Shown: positions 28,740 through 37,986 of the stretch, one piece after another | Layout: each line of letters starts with the position of its first letter | Position numbering within the stretch: the stretch's first letter is position 1 | DNA from: Oceanimonas smirnovii ATCC BAA-899 | GTDB taxonomy: Bacteria > Pseudomonadota > Gammaproteobacteria > Enterobacterales > Aeromonadaceae | Assembly (NCBI RefSeq): GCF_000381965.1 | Contig: NZ_KB908454.1 | Location: 472,324-536,323 of the forward strand | Length of the DNA stretch: 64,000 nucleotides | Direction: 5' to 3' | Program-made: the position numbers and the translations under genes | The notes under the pieces: model-generated | What the model was told of the DNA's origin: nothing | The model's input: the letters and a program-made list of their open reading frames with translations, nothing else | The model's database searches: none

Positions 28740-30095
28740 ATGAACATCACTGTATTTGGCTCGGGTTATGTGGGGCTGGTGGCGGCGGCATGCCTGGCCG
28801 ATGTGGGTCATTCAGTGATGTGCATGGACACCAACCCCGAGCGCATTCATCACCTTAACAACGGCCATATGCCCATTTATGAGCCGGGTCTTAAAGAGCT
28901 GGTAGCCGCCAACACAGCCGCGGGCAGGCTCATTTTCACCAGTGATACTCAGGCTGCCGTTAATGCCGGAGACATGCTGTTTATTGCCGTGGGAACGCCC
29001 CCCGATGAAGACGGCAGCGCCGATCTGCAATATGTGCTGCAGGTGGCAGACAGCATAGGGCGGCATATGCAAACGCCCAAAATCATTGTTAACAAGTCGA
29101 CCGTGCCGGTGGGTACAGCCGATAAAGTAACCGCAGTGGTATATGAGCAACTGAAAAAACGAGGCTCAAACCTGCACCTTGAAGTGTGCTCCAACCCTGA
29201 GTTTATGAAAGAAGGCTGCGCCATAGAAGACTTTACCCGGGGGCCGCGCATTATAGTGGGCACCGAATCGGACTGGGTAAAAAACGCCATGCAGGAATGC
29301 TACGGCCCCTACAACCGTAACCGCGACAAACTCATGTTTATGGGTGTGCGCGCCGCCGAGCTGACCAAATATGCCGCCAATGCCATGCTGGCCACCAAAA
29401 TCAGCTTTATGAACGAAATGGCCAACCTGGCCGAACACCTGCAGGTAGACATAGAAGAAGTACGCCAGGGCATTGGCAGCGATCCGCGCATTGGTTATCA
29501 CTTTATCTACCCGGGCTGCGGCTATGGCGGCTCCTGCTTTCCCAAAGATGTGCGCGCACTGTGCCGCACCGCCGAGCAGCTTGATCAACCCAGCCAGCTG
29601 CTGCGAGCCGTTGAGGCAGTCAATGAACGCCAAAAAACCGTCCTGTTTGAAAAGCTGAGTAATGCCTTTAACGGAGATCTGGCCGGCAAAACCATTGCTA
29701 TCTGGGGGCTGGCGTTCAAACCGGGCACAGACGACATGCGCGAAGCCCCCAGCCGGGTGCTGATGGAGGCTTTGTGGCAAGCCGGCGCAAATGTACAGGC
29801 CTATGATCCCAAGGCCATGGATGAATGCCGGCGGTTATATTCAGCACAACTGCAATCAACCCACAACCAGAGCAAACTCCGCTTATGTGAAAATAAAGCC
29901 GATGCAGTAAAAAATGCCGATGCCCTGGTGATCTGTACAGAATGGAAAGAATTCAGGGCGGTAGACCTAAGGTGGCTGAAGAATGAACTGCGGTTTCCTG
30001 TAGTGGTGGATGGAAGAAATTTATATAAGCCAGAAGCGGCGAGAGTCTCTGGTTTAATGTACTTTGGTATTGGATGCATAAATAGTTATGGCTAA
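28740..30095 (+). CDS. ugd: UDP-glucose 6-dehydrogenase
   Basis: 451 residues. Oxidises UDP-glucose to UDP-glucuronate with NAD+, for capsule, exopolysaccharide or LPS sugars. Rossmann motif GSGYVG at 7-12, the family segment NKSTVPVGTADKV, and the catalytic Cys at C266 in GYGGSCFPKD. The length fits the longer Ugd class. The gene stands alone with a sigma-54-like promoter, next to a flagellin-linked glycosyltransferase. The 3' end is AT-richer and leads into the AT-rich region. Confidence 0.95.
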   Translation: MNITVFGSGYVGLVAAACLADVGHSVMCMDTNPERIHHLNNGHMPIYEPGLKELVAANTAAGRLIFTSDTQAAVNAGDMLFIAVGTPPDEDGSADLQYVLQVADSIGRHMQTPKIIVNKSTVPVGTADKVTAVVYEQLKKRGSNLHLEVCSNPEFMKEGCAIEDFTRGPRIIVGTESDWVKNAMQECYGPYNRNRDKLMFMGVRAAELTKYAANAMLATKISFMNEMANLAEHLQVDIEEVRQGIGSDPRIGYHFIYPGCGYGGSCFPKDVRALCRTAEQLDQPSQLLRAVEAVNERQKTVLFEKLSNAFNGDLAGKTIAIWGLAFKPGTDDMREAPSRVLMEALWQAGANVQAYDPKAMDECRRLYSAQLQSTHNQSKLRLCENKADAVKNADALVICTEWKEFRAVDLRWLKNELRFPVVVDGRNLYKPEAARVSGLMYFGIGCINSYG

Positions 30096-30316
30096 CTTTA
30101 TTTAAATAACTATTTCTAATAGTATTGAATTATTTCTATTCCGTAACCATTTTATAGAAATAGTGCTTAGCTTATTCTTTCTGTTATTTTGAGCACTCTT
30201 CTGTATTTTTCTTCGCTATGAATAAGGCTGAGATGGAATAATTTTTGTTATTTCATTTTTTATGTTGGGCGGCTGACTTGGTTACACAAATTGAGCTAAA
30301 TTATATTTCCTCAATG

Positions 30317-30353
30317 TTATACTATGATGGTGGTTTTCACCATCATAGTATAA
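30317..30353. terminator. Bidirectional terminator between ugd and the glycosyltransferase gene
   Basis: TTATACTATGATGGTG pairs perfectly with CACCATCATAGTATAA (16 bp) around GTTTT. It stands in the 296-bp AT-rich gap between two converging genes. Apart from this hairpin I see nothing in 30096-30391. Confidence 0.75.
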
Positions 30354-30391
30354 TTAAAGCTTAATGATTAGATGAGATAGTAATGTAACTA

Positions 30392-33300
30392 TCACTTCGA
30401 GGTTTCTTTGCTTTCTATGTTATCCTTTAGAGTTAATGACTTTATATAACCGCCTTTGTCGAAACTCGGGATTGAAAGCAATATTCTTAATGATATATCG
30501 TAACTTCCATAAGCATGATGGAGAATGTAAGCCATTTTCTTTTTTTGTGTTGTGGTCATTTTTTCTATACTTTTCCCACTCTTTATATATATAGCATCAG
30601 CGGTGGTTAATTGGTTGATTCCATTGTGTATCTGGTTATTTATAACCAGTGGGGCATAAAGCCGCTTTCTTTCTTCTAGTAGCGTGTGAAGTATGAAGCC
30701 ATGTTCACGCATCCACTGATCTATTTCTGCAAAAAGAGGCTGGTTTTCATAAAGTTGAATGAAGTTAACTTCAGTCTGTATAACCAAAGTATTCTCTAGC
30801 TTATTTTCAGAATTTTTGAATACAGATAACTCCCCACCCTGAATATCAATTTTTAACCAATCAATTTCAGTTAGGTCGCTGAGGTCGTCCAGTCTTACTG
30901 TCTTTATTTTTTCTTCTTTTTTTATCTTTGCCCATTGAGGATAACCTTGAAATTGATTCAAAACCTCAAAGTTAGGTTTCAATGTTGAAGTCATTCCCGA
31001 AGCATTGCAGATATAAAGGGTAGCTTCGTTTCCGTCACCCACAGCATATGGAAGGTACGTTTCATTTTCTGACTTCATCTGAATTAGTTTTTCTAATGCA
31101 TCATTCTGAGGTTCAAAGCCAGTAACTTTAACCTTTTTATCTCTTAATAGGTTGAAATAAGGTGGCTCACCATCAATGGGGTTGGCTCCAATATCCACAA
31201 CAGAGATAAGCTCCTCGATATCCCAGTTGAAATCACCACTGTTTGAACGAGTTATTTTGTTTTTGGTATTTATATTTAAATTTTCTTTGTTTTCTTCTGA
31301 TGCCACAAAGATATTATTTTTTCTTTTGTATTGTTCCGCAAGTTTTGAATCAGCAAGATGCAATGTTCTCGTGCATAGCTCAGGAGAGTCAAGATGATGG
31401 TGATATAAAAAGGCCAGTTTTAAAATGCTGTTATCACTTGATTTAGCTAGCTTTGATTTGGATGGTAAAAAAATTGCATCTGCATTAAATAAAAGATCAG
31501 GTGAGGCGATATCGTTAGAGCTTTTTACATACATCTTGTTTATGAAATCATGAAAAATGAAGCCATGTTCCATAAGTACAGAGGAAATTGCGCTAAAGTC
31601 ACATTCTTTATTATGTATAAAATTAAAATTTACTTTTACTTTTACGATGAGAGTGTTGGCAAGTTTTTTGGTAGAGTTGGCAAGTATGGTTAAAGTGTCA
31701 TGATTATTATCAATAACCAGTAAGTCTATGGCCTCTAAACCTTCAACATCATCAAGCCGAAGAGTGTTGACTGGTAGTTGAGCTAAAAGTTCGTACCCAT
31801 TTCTTAACTCCTCGGGAAATGACTCTGTTTGAACAAAGGGTAAACTTCTGGTATGGGCTGGTTTAAGAGTAACACATAATGTTTTCTGACTTCCATCTCC
31901 TAACACTGTCATGGGAAAGTGATGAAAATCACCGGTGTTGGCCAGTTGTTGCGAGTTATTGATCCTGCTGCCCGGATCGATACAGATTGTTCGTATCGCA
32001 CCGAGTTTATGCAGAGTGTGAAAGCTCTCGGAGCAAGCGAAACCAGCTCCATGATCAACAACAACTATTTTTCCGTTAAAACGGAAATGAAAGTCATCAT
32101 CTTTAACTAATACAGGCTCTTCCGGTAACTGAAGCTGAACAGGTTCGGCTTCATCTTCAAACTGAGCATTTCCATTTTTATCCAGCGTTAATGCTGCGGG
32201 TTGCTTGCCCTCGCAGTAACGTTGCCAGATTGCGCGCATGGCATTGCTGAAGTTACGGGCAAAGCGCTTGGCATCACAAACTGGGGATTCCAGTAGAGCG
32301 CTTCTCATATGAGTACGAATATTGGCCAGGTTATCAATGTCGCTGGCCAGCATCACAACCAGATCGTGGTAATGCTCCCAGCTTTCCGCTACCAGCTGCG
32401 GCATACCTGCATTGGTTAAGTGAGTAGCCGAATGGCGGCCGGCAAAGGTGGGGCCGGGGTAAGTAACAACTGGTACTCCCATATACATGGCTTCACAGGT
32501 GGTTAGGCCGCCTGAATACGGCCAAGTATCGAGAGCAATATCTACTTTTCGATAAGAATTGAGTAATTCTTCGTGACTCGAAGGGCCTTCGATGATGATG
32601 CGCTTTTCACTAACTCCTAGGTTGTTGAGTTGTTTTTTTATTTTTTCTCTAAATGTTTCACTACTAAATTGATATCCTTTGAGAAAAAGTTTTGATTTTG
32701 GCAGTGAGTACATTATCTTGGCCCACTCGCCCAGAAGGACAGGGTTTATTTTGGTTGGGTTGTTAAAACATCCAAGTGTAATGTGGCCATCTCGTCTAGC
32801 TGGTGGTGAATGAATGTCTGGTGTGTAAATTGGTGGATTATAGCAAATGTAGTCATCAGGCATTCGAATAAGTTTTTCTGTATAAAATTTGTCCTCGCCT
32901 ACAGGTGTTTCTATACTGTCACTTAGTAAATAGTCCATGGTGCTGAGGCCTGTTGTATTGATTAATCCTCCAACCCATTTAACCAATATTGGTGCTGGCT
33001 TCATTAGCATGGTTCGTATACGGAAACCATTATTATGACCACATAGGTCAAAAAGTATGTCGATCTGGTCGCTGGCTATTTCTTCGGCAAGATTTTCATC
33101 AGATTGATGTGTTGCAGTTGACCATTTTTTTGATGCTTTTATTATTTTTTGTGTGATATGATCTTCATGTTGGTTAGTGCTATAAGTGAATAGCTCTATT
33201 TCATGGGAAGGCAGAGAGTCAAGTGCCGATGTGATCATTTGACCAACAGGGTGGTTACGAAAGCCATCAGATACCATTCCAATTCGAATGGTTTTTGATT

Positions 33301-33976
33301 TTGTTTTTATTTCAGGGGTGTGAACTTTTTTACTGATATCTTTTGCATATCGTTCTTCCCATGACTCATACAGTGATTTAATGTCTTCCCTTTTTGTTTC
33401 TGGAAGGTAATGACTAAAGGTTAGCAGGTTGTTAAAGGGTGCGTCATTATTGCCGCTGAGCTTTATTGCTTCAAGGTAACACCTTTTGGCATTTTCAAAG
33501 TCGCCTAGATTTCTATATTGGTTTCCAAGGTTATTCCATGTGTTCCATGATTCGCTTTTTGCTTCTATGATGGCGAGAAATGTGTTAACTGACTCTTCGT
33601 AGTGATGTGCTGCTGCTTGTATTATCCCTTTTAGCTCGCTTGGTGGAGTTTTTTTTTCACCTGAATCTCCATTTTCAATGTATTTGAGAGCTAATTCGTT
33701 ATTTCCTATATCAAAGTATAGTCGCGCGAGCAGGTAATTTCCTTCCTCGTGGGCAGGGTTTTCTTTTAATAATGATTTTAAATTTGAAATGGACTCAAAA
33801 TTATTGCCTTGGTGATAATTTATTTTGGCCAGTATGAGTAATATTTCTTGGTTGTTGGGTCGCTTTTCTAACAGCGATTTCGCTTCTTTTTTCGCTTCAG
33901 AATAAAGACCTTTTTGTACTAACTTCTGAATGATGCTTAGCTGCTCGACTTCTACAAGTCGGTCCTTTGAGTTCAT
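30392..33976 (-). CDS. TPR - GT41 glycosyltransferase - tandem FkbM-like protein, probable flagellin glycosyltransferase
   Basis: 1194 residues. TPR-like repeats at about 10-190. GT41 domain (SPINDLY/OGT type) at about 228-590, with IGMVSDGFRNHPVGQ, LFDLCGHNNGFR, CFNNPTKINP, EGPSSHEELL and ALDTWPYSGGLTTCEAMYMG. First FkbM-like domain at about 635-840, where the SAM motif reads VVDHGAGFA and the usual LKIDIQG is LLVIDNNHD, so it is probably inactive. Second FkbM domain at about 925-1130, with VVDIGANPIDG and LKIDIQGGELSVF intact. Likely role: sugar transfer to Ser/Thr of flagellin, with methylation of the glycan. The position, divergent from fliC, supports this; sugar and target are not shown. 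The gene is AT-rich at both ends with a GC-typical middle. AAGGTG precedes the ATG. Confidence 0.8.
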   Translation of the reverse strand: MNSKDRLVEVEQLSIIQKLVQKGLYSEAKKEAKSLLEKRPNNQEILLILAKINYHQGNNFESISNLKSLLKENPAHEEGNYLLARLYFDIGNNELALKYIENGDSGEKKTPPSELKGIIQAAAHHYEESVNTFLAIIEAKSESWNTWNNLGNQYRNLGDFENAKRCYLEAIKLSGNNDAPFNNLLTFSHYLPETKREDIKSLYESWEERYAKDISKKVHTPEIKTKSKTIRIGMVSDGFRNHPVGQMITSALDSLPSHEIELFTYSTNQHEDHITQKIIKASKKWSTATHQSDENLAEEIASDQIDILFDLCGHNNGFRIRTMLMKPAPILVKWVGGLINTTGLSTMDYLLSDSIETPVGEDKFYTEKLIRMPDDYICYNPPIYTPDIHSPPARRDGHITLGCFNNPTKINPVLLGEWAKIMYSLPKSKLFLKGYQFSSETFREKIKKQLNNLGVSEKRIIIEGPSSHEELLNSYRKVDIALDTWPYSGGLTTCEAMYMGVPVVTYPGPTFAGRHSATHLTNAGMPQLVAESWEHYHDLVVMLASDIDNLANIRTHMRSALLESPVCDAKRFARNFSNAMRAIWQRYCEGKQPAALTLDKNGNAQFEDEAEPVQLQLPEEPVLVKDDDFHFRFNGKIVVVDHGAGFACSESFHTLHKLGAIRTICIDPGSRINNSQQLANTGDFHHFPMTVLGDGSQKTLCVTLKPAHTRSLPFVQTESFPEELRNGYELLAQLPVNTLRLDDVEGLEAIDLLVIDNNHDTLTILANSTKKLANTLIVKVKVNFNFIHNKECDFSAISSVLMEHGFIFHDFINKMYVKSSNDIASPDLLFNADAIFLPSKSKLAKSSDNSILKLAFLYHHHLDSPELCTRTLHLADSKLAEQYKRKNNIFVASEENKENLNINTKNKITRSNSGDFNWDIEELISVVDIGANPIDGEPPYFNLLRDKKVKVTGFEPQNDALEKLIQMKSENETYLPYAVGDGNEATLYICNASGMTSTLKPNFEVLNQFQGYPQWAKIKKEEKIKTVRLDDLSDLTEIDWLKIDIQGGELSVFKNSENKLENTLVIQTEVNFIQLYENQPLFAEIDQWMREHGFILHTLLEERKRLYAPLVINNQIHNGINQLTTADAIYIKSGKSIEKMTTTQKKKMAYILHHAYGSYDISLRILLSIPSFDKGGYIKSLTLKDNIESKETSK

Positions 33977-34081
33977 ATGAACACCTTGATGTAAATATAA
34001 ATAAGTTCGCTTTTCTCAATAGTAAAAAATGTGGGAGAGCAGTGCAAGGTAGGCTTCCCTTACCTCTTGACATAATTTCGC

Positions 34082-34108
34082 TAAAGATCTTGATAGTGAA
34101 GCCGATAG
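34082..34108 (+). promoter_or_regulatory. Sigma-28 promoter P1 of fliC
   Basis: TAAAGATC at 34082-34089, an 11-nt spacer, then GCCGATAG at 34101-34108; consensus TAAA(GTTT)-N11-GCCGATAA. It would be read by FliA, encoded at 60.3 kb. Confidence 0.85.
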
Positions 34109-34160
34109 CCTAGGTAGCAAGGGTTAAGCTGTAAGGTAAATGTAAGGTAAAAAATTTTTC

Positions 34161-34187
34161 TAAAGCTGCCACAGATGAGGCCGATAC
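34161..34187 (+). promoter_or_regulatory. Sigma-28 promoter P2 of fliC
   Basis: TAAAGCTG at 34161-34168, an 11-nt spacer, then GCCGATAC at 34180-34187. It lies 79 bp after P1, with similar bases following each -10 element (CCTAGGTAGCAA, CCTAAGCAACA). The fliC leader from P2 would be about 70 nt. The rest of the 285-bp gap holds the direct repeat TGTAAGGTAAA and no gene. Confidence 0.85.
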
Positions 34188-34261
34188 CCTAAGCAACATA
34201 GCATTAGTAACCAACATTACCGGCCAATAGCTGGCCTGCGACCCTCAAGGGAGAGTTAATT

Positions 34262-35773
34262 ATGGCGATTACAGTCAACACCAACGTTACCGGTATGACC
34301 GCTCAACGTAACCTGAACCAGTCTTCCAATGCCCTGGCCACCTCCATGGAACGCCTGGCTACCGGTAGCCGCATCAACTCCGCCAAGGATGATGCCGCCG
34401 GTCTGCAAATCTCAAACCGCCTTAACTCTCAGGTACGCGGCTTGGGTGTGGCGATGAAAAACGCCAGCGACGGTATCTCCATCGCGCAGACCGCTGAAGG
34501 TGCGATGAATGAGTCAACCTCCATTCTGCAACGTATGCGGGATCTGGCCCTGCAGTCTGCCAACGGCACTAACTCTGCTGATGATCGCAAGGCGATTCAG
34601 AAAGAAGTATCTGCTCTGCAAAGTGAACTGACCCGTATAGCAGAAACTACCTCCTTCGGTGGACAAAACTTGATCGACGGCACTTTCGGTAGTCGTACTC
34701 TGCAGGTTGGGGCCAATGCCAATGAAACCATTGATCTTGCTTTGAAGGATGTGTCTGCAGATGCGATTGGTTCTCACCGTGCGGTATTGAAAGGATCCAG
34801 TACTACCGCTACGGATCCTGGTTTGGGTCGTGCAACTGCTGCTGTTACGGCTGGAGCAGCTACTGTTGGTGAGAACGGCCTGGATGCTGAAACACTGACT
34901 ATCAGTGGTCAGGCTACGGCGACAACAGCCGCCACTACTGCAAACGATGATGCAATGACTATCGCATCTGATATTAACGCCATCAGCGCGACAACTGGTG
35001 TTACTGCTGAAGCCCGGACTGAAGCAACCTTAACCACAAATGTTAAAGGTGAAGTTAGCTTTGATCTTAATGGTGCTGCCATTTCTGCCAATATCGCTGA
35101 CGCAACAGATCTCTCTGCTCTGGCAGACGCCGTCAATGCGAAATCTACTGAAACCGGTATTAAAGCAACGGTAGATGGTGGAACCCTGACCTTCGCCAGT
35201 GAAGAAGGTAAAGACGTCAAAATTAAAGGTTTCACCGGCAAGCAAGCTGATGGCACATCAGAAGCAACCGCCTCTGTTCAAGGTAAGGATATTGATGGTA
35301 CCGCTGCTGGTGCAGCTGTAACACTGACTAGTGCCGGGGCTAACTCAACTACTGTAGCTGGCTCAATTCGTTTGAATGGTACTGAATCATTTTCAGTTAA
35401 AGGCGGAGCTGATGATACGACCGTTGGTGTTACCACTGCGGGTAGTTTTTCTGCCTTGAAAACTGTGGCATCACTTGACTTGTCAAGCCAGCAAGGCGCT
35501 CAGGATGCTATTTCGGTCCTGGATGGTGCCATCGGCATGATTGACGCCCAGCGTTCCGACTTGGGTGCCATGCAGAACCGTCTGAACAGCACCATCAACA
35601 ACCTGGCCAACACCCGTGAAAACGCGGCGGCCGGTATGTCCCGCATCAAGGACGTGGACTTTGCCCAGGAAACCGTAAACCTGACCAAGCAGCAGATTCT
35701 GCAGCAGGCTGGTACTTCCATCCTGGCGCAAGCCAAGCAAATCCCGCAGGCAGCACTGTCTTTGCTGGGCTAA
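34262..35773 (+). CDS. fliC: Flagellin FliC
   Basis: 503 residues; filament subunit. N-terminal D0/D1 ([40 protein letters not shown]) and C-terminal D1/D0 ([36 protein letters not shown]) are well conserved. The middle (about 165-410) is variable and rich in Ala, Thr, Ser and Asp, giving many O-glycosylation targets for the neighbouring GT41 protein. GGGAG is 6-7 nt before the ATG. It is the only flagellin in the window; many relatives carry two or more in tandem. Confidence 0.97.
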   Translation: MAITVNTNVTGMTAQRNLNQSSNALATSMERLATGSRINSAKDDAAGLQISNRLNSQVRGLGVAMKNASDGISIAQTAEGAMNESTSILQRMRDLALQSANGTNSADDRKAIQKEVSALQSELTRIAETTSFGGQNLIDGTFGSRTLQVGANANETIDLALKDVSADAIGSHRAVLKGSSTTATDPGLGRATAAVTAGAATVGENGLDAETLTISGQATATTAATTANDDAMTIASDINAISATTGVTAEARTEATLTTNVKGEVSFDLNGAAISANIADATDLSALADAVNAKSTETGIKATVDGGTLTFASEEGKDVKIKGFTGKQADGTSEATASVQGKDIDGTAAGAAVTLTSAGANSTTVAGSIRLNGTESFSVKGGADDTTVGVTTAGSFSALKTVASLDLSSQQGAQDAISVLDGAIGMIDAQRSDLGAMQNRLNSTINNLANTRENAAAGMSRIKDVDFAQETVNLTKQQILQQAGTSILAQAKQIPQAALSLLG

Positions 35774-35784
35774 GCTGAACCTCA

Positions 35785-35810
35785 GCCGGGGGGCAACCCC
35801 CGGCTTTCTC
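35785..35810 (+). terminator. Terminator after fliC
   Basis: GCCGGGGG-GCAA-CCCCCGGC, followed by TTTCTC, 12 bp after the fliC stop. Confidence 0.8.
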
Positions 35811-35857
35811 GCCGTTGAGCTTAGTGCCGCAGCTTTCTGTTCACTAAGCTGAACGGC
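35811..35857 (+). other. Second long hairpin between fliC and flaG
   Basis: GCCGTTGAGCTTAGTG (35811-35826) pairs with CACTAAGCTGAACGGC (35842-35857), 15 of 16 bp, with a 15-nt loop. It ends 22 bp before the flaG start. It could be an additional terminator, an RNA processing site or an mRNA stabiliser for fliC. Confidence 0.55.
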
Positions 35858-35879
35858 GCTTTCACATGAGGACCCGACC

Positions 35880-36257
35880 ATGGATACGCTACCGCTCACT
35901 CAACGCACATCCGCCACGGCGGCAGATCTTGCTCAAAAGCAAACTCCTGTTACCACTCAGCCTGCTGGCAGTGAAGCTACCCAAACCATTCAGGCAGTAC
36001 AGGCAGCAGAAAAGGCGCAGGACGGAGAGCTGTCCGGTGATCAGCTGGAGCAAATGGCGGAGCAGATGGAGTCGTTTATCGGCACCTTTAACCGTGGCCT
36101 CAAGTTCAGAGTGGATGAAGATTCGGGCCGTAACGTGGTAACTGTGGTAGATAACGACAGTGGTGATATCATTCGTCAGATACCGACCGAAGAGCTGCTA
36201 CAGGTAATCAGCCGGCTGGCTGAAGCCAGCGGCGGCCTGATAGACACCAAAGCATAG
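35880..36257 (+). CDS. flaG: Flagellar protein FlaG
   Basis: 125 residues. The C-terminal part KFRVDEDSGRNVVTVVDNDSGDIIRQIPTEE-type pattern is typical of FlaG, whose loss alters filament length in some species. The N-terminal 45 residues are Gln/Ala/Thr-rich and less ordered. GAGGA precedes the ATG. It starts the flaG-fliD-fliT-fliS group, which matches the Vibrio flaG-flaH-flaI-flaJ order. No sigma-54 or sigma-28 site was seen directly upstream. Confidence 0.93.
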   Translation: MDTLPLTQRTSATAADLAQKQTPVTTQPAGSEATQTIQAVQAAEKAQDGELSGDQLEQMAEQMESFIGTFNRGLKFRVDEDSGRNVVTVVDNDSGDIIRQIPTEELLQVISRLAEASGGLIDTKA

Positions 36258-36267
36258 GAGACAGCTT

Positions 36268-37671
36268 GTGTCCGATCTCAAATTACCGGGCGTGGGCTCG
36301 GGCTTTCCCATTCAAAGCTTTGTGGATGCTACTGTGGCTGGTGAGCGTGCCGCCAAAGACAACATGTTTGCCCGGCGGGGCAATGATATCGGTATTCAGT
36401 TATCCTCTTACGGCACCCTTAAAGGGGTGCTGGAAGAGTTTAAAAGTTCATTAAAAAAACTGGGTGACGAAGAAGCCTTTGAAAAACGCTCCACCAGCTT
36501 TTCCAACAGCGGCTTTGCCAATGCGACGGCCGACAAAACGGCGGTAGCCGGCAGTTATACTATAGTGGTAGAGCAGCTGGCTGAAGCCCACAAAGTGGGC
36601 TCCAGTGCCATACCTAAAGCCGATGCTGATAAAAAGCTGGGCTCAGGCTCGCTCACTTTGGGGGTGGGTGATGAGTCTTTTACTGTCTCCATCGACAAAG
36701 ACAAAAGCACCCTGGCTGATGTGGCCAATGCCGTTAATAATGCGGAAGACAACAAGGGATTGCGCGCTACTGTGGTCACCGACGATGGTGGCTCTCGTCT
36801 GGTGTTTTTCTCCGATAAAACCGGTACCGAGAACACCATTACCGTGTCTGCCACCGGAAACGGCGATGGCGAAGGCACTCAGGATCTTTCCAGCATTGGC
36901 ACTGTCACTGAAATTCAGGCTGCCAAAGATGCCAAAATCACCATAGACGGGGCCCCCATTACCAGTCAGACCAACGAGATTAAAGATGCCATTCAGGGCG
37001 TGACTCTGGATCTGAAAAAGGTAAACGACACCTCGGTAGACAGTGAAAAACCAGACACCAAGCTGACCATTGGTTACGACAAAAGCACGGTAGAGAAGAA
37101 CCTGCAGGAGTTTGTCAAATCCTTTAACTCTGTGATTGCTACCATTAACCAGCTTACTTCTTATAATGCCGAGACAGAAAAGGCTGGTCCGTTGAACGGT
37201 GATGGCACGGCTCGCAATCTTACCTCGCAAATTCGACGCATGCTGAGCGAACCCATAGAAGGTGCCAGTGCGCCCATCAAGTCACTCACTGATCTGGGTA
37301 TTACCACTCAAAAAGATGGCAAAATCGAGCTGGATGAAGATCTGCTGAAAAAGCAGATTGATGATAACTTTTCTAAAATCGGTCAGTTGTTTGCATCGGA
37401 AGAGGGCGTCTCCAAAAAGCTGGACGATATGCTGGAAAGCTTTGTGGGTAAAGAAGGCGTGCTTACCAAGCGCGACAGCTCATTGAATGCTCAGATGGAC
37501 AAGCTGAATAAAGAGCGGGCAGACTTTGAAATTTACATGGAAAAGTATGAAGAGCGAGTTTATAAGCAATTTACCGATATGGACATTATGGTAGCCCAGC
37601 TTAACCAGCAGCTTAACTCTGTTGTTGCGGCCTTTGATAATATGCCCAGCTTTGGCGGAGCCAAGCAGTAA
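36268..37671 (+). CDS. fliD: Flagellar filament cap FliD (HAP2)
   Basis: 467 residues; pentameric cap that folds incoming flagellin at the filament tip. The N-terminus LKLPGVGSGFPIQSFVD, the central FlgD-like part with NNAEDNKGLRATVV, and the C-terminal coiled coil (LDDMLESFVGKEGVLTKRDSS) are typical. The GTG start at 36268 has AGGAG upstream. The stop overlaps the start of the next gene (TAATG). Confidence 0.95.
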   Translation: MSDLKLPGVGSGFPIQSFVDATVAGERAAKDNMFARRGNDIGIQLSSYGTLKGVLEEFKSSLKKLGDEEAFEKRSTSFSNSGFANATADKTAVAGSYTIVVEQLAEAHKVGSSAIPKADADKKLGSGSLTLGVGDESFTVSIDKDKSTLADVANAVNNAEDNKGLRATVVTDDGGSRLVFFSDKTGTENTITVSATGNGDGEGTQDLSSIGTVTEIQAAKDAKITIDGAPITSQTNEIKDAIQGVTLDLKKVNDTSVDSEKPDTKLTIGYDKSTVEKNLQEFVKSFNSVIATINQLTSYNAETEKAGPLNGDGTARNLTSQIRRMLSEPIEGASAPIKSLTDLGITTQKDGKIELDEDLLKKQIDDNFSKIGQLFASEEGVSKKLDDMLESFVGKEGVLTKRDSSLNAQMDKLNKERADFEIYMEKYEERVYKQFTDMDIMVAQLNQQLNSVVAAFDNMPSFGGAKQ

Positions 37672-37964
37672 TGCTGGTCGACCAGTTAAAAGCACTGGAT
37701 GAGGCCGTGCTTGCAGCGCTTGGCAAAACAGACGAGCTGGATGAAGAATGGCTGTCTGAGCAGCTGCGAGTGCGGGCACAGCTATTGCAGCAGGTGATTG
37801 AGCAAGGCAATGTCACCGAAAGTGACGCTGCTGCTCTGATACAACGCTCCCGGCAGCTTAAAGAAACCGCCGAAGCGGTGCAGCGTGAGCTGGCCAACAA
37901 ACTGAAGACCATGCAAAAGGGCCGGCGCTCGGTGCAGGCCTATCAAACCGTTAAACGTAATTAG
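37671..37964 (+). CDS. FliT-like flagellar export chaperone (FlaI type)
   Basis: 97 residues, almost all predicted helix, with heptad-like Leu and many Glu/Gln. The sequence itself is not strongly diagnostic. The position between fliD and fliS, the size and the TAATG overlap with fliD match FliT/FlaI, which binds FliD and regulates export. Assigned by context. Confidence 0.65.
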   Translation: MLVDQLKALDEAVLAALGKTDELDEEWLSEQLRVRAQLLQQVIEQGNVTESDAAALIQRSRQLKETAEAVQRELANKLKTMQKGRRSVQAYQTVKRN

Positions 37965-37986
37965 ATAATTGTCAGGAGTAGTGCCC

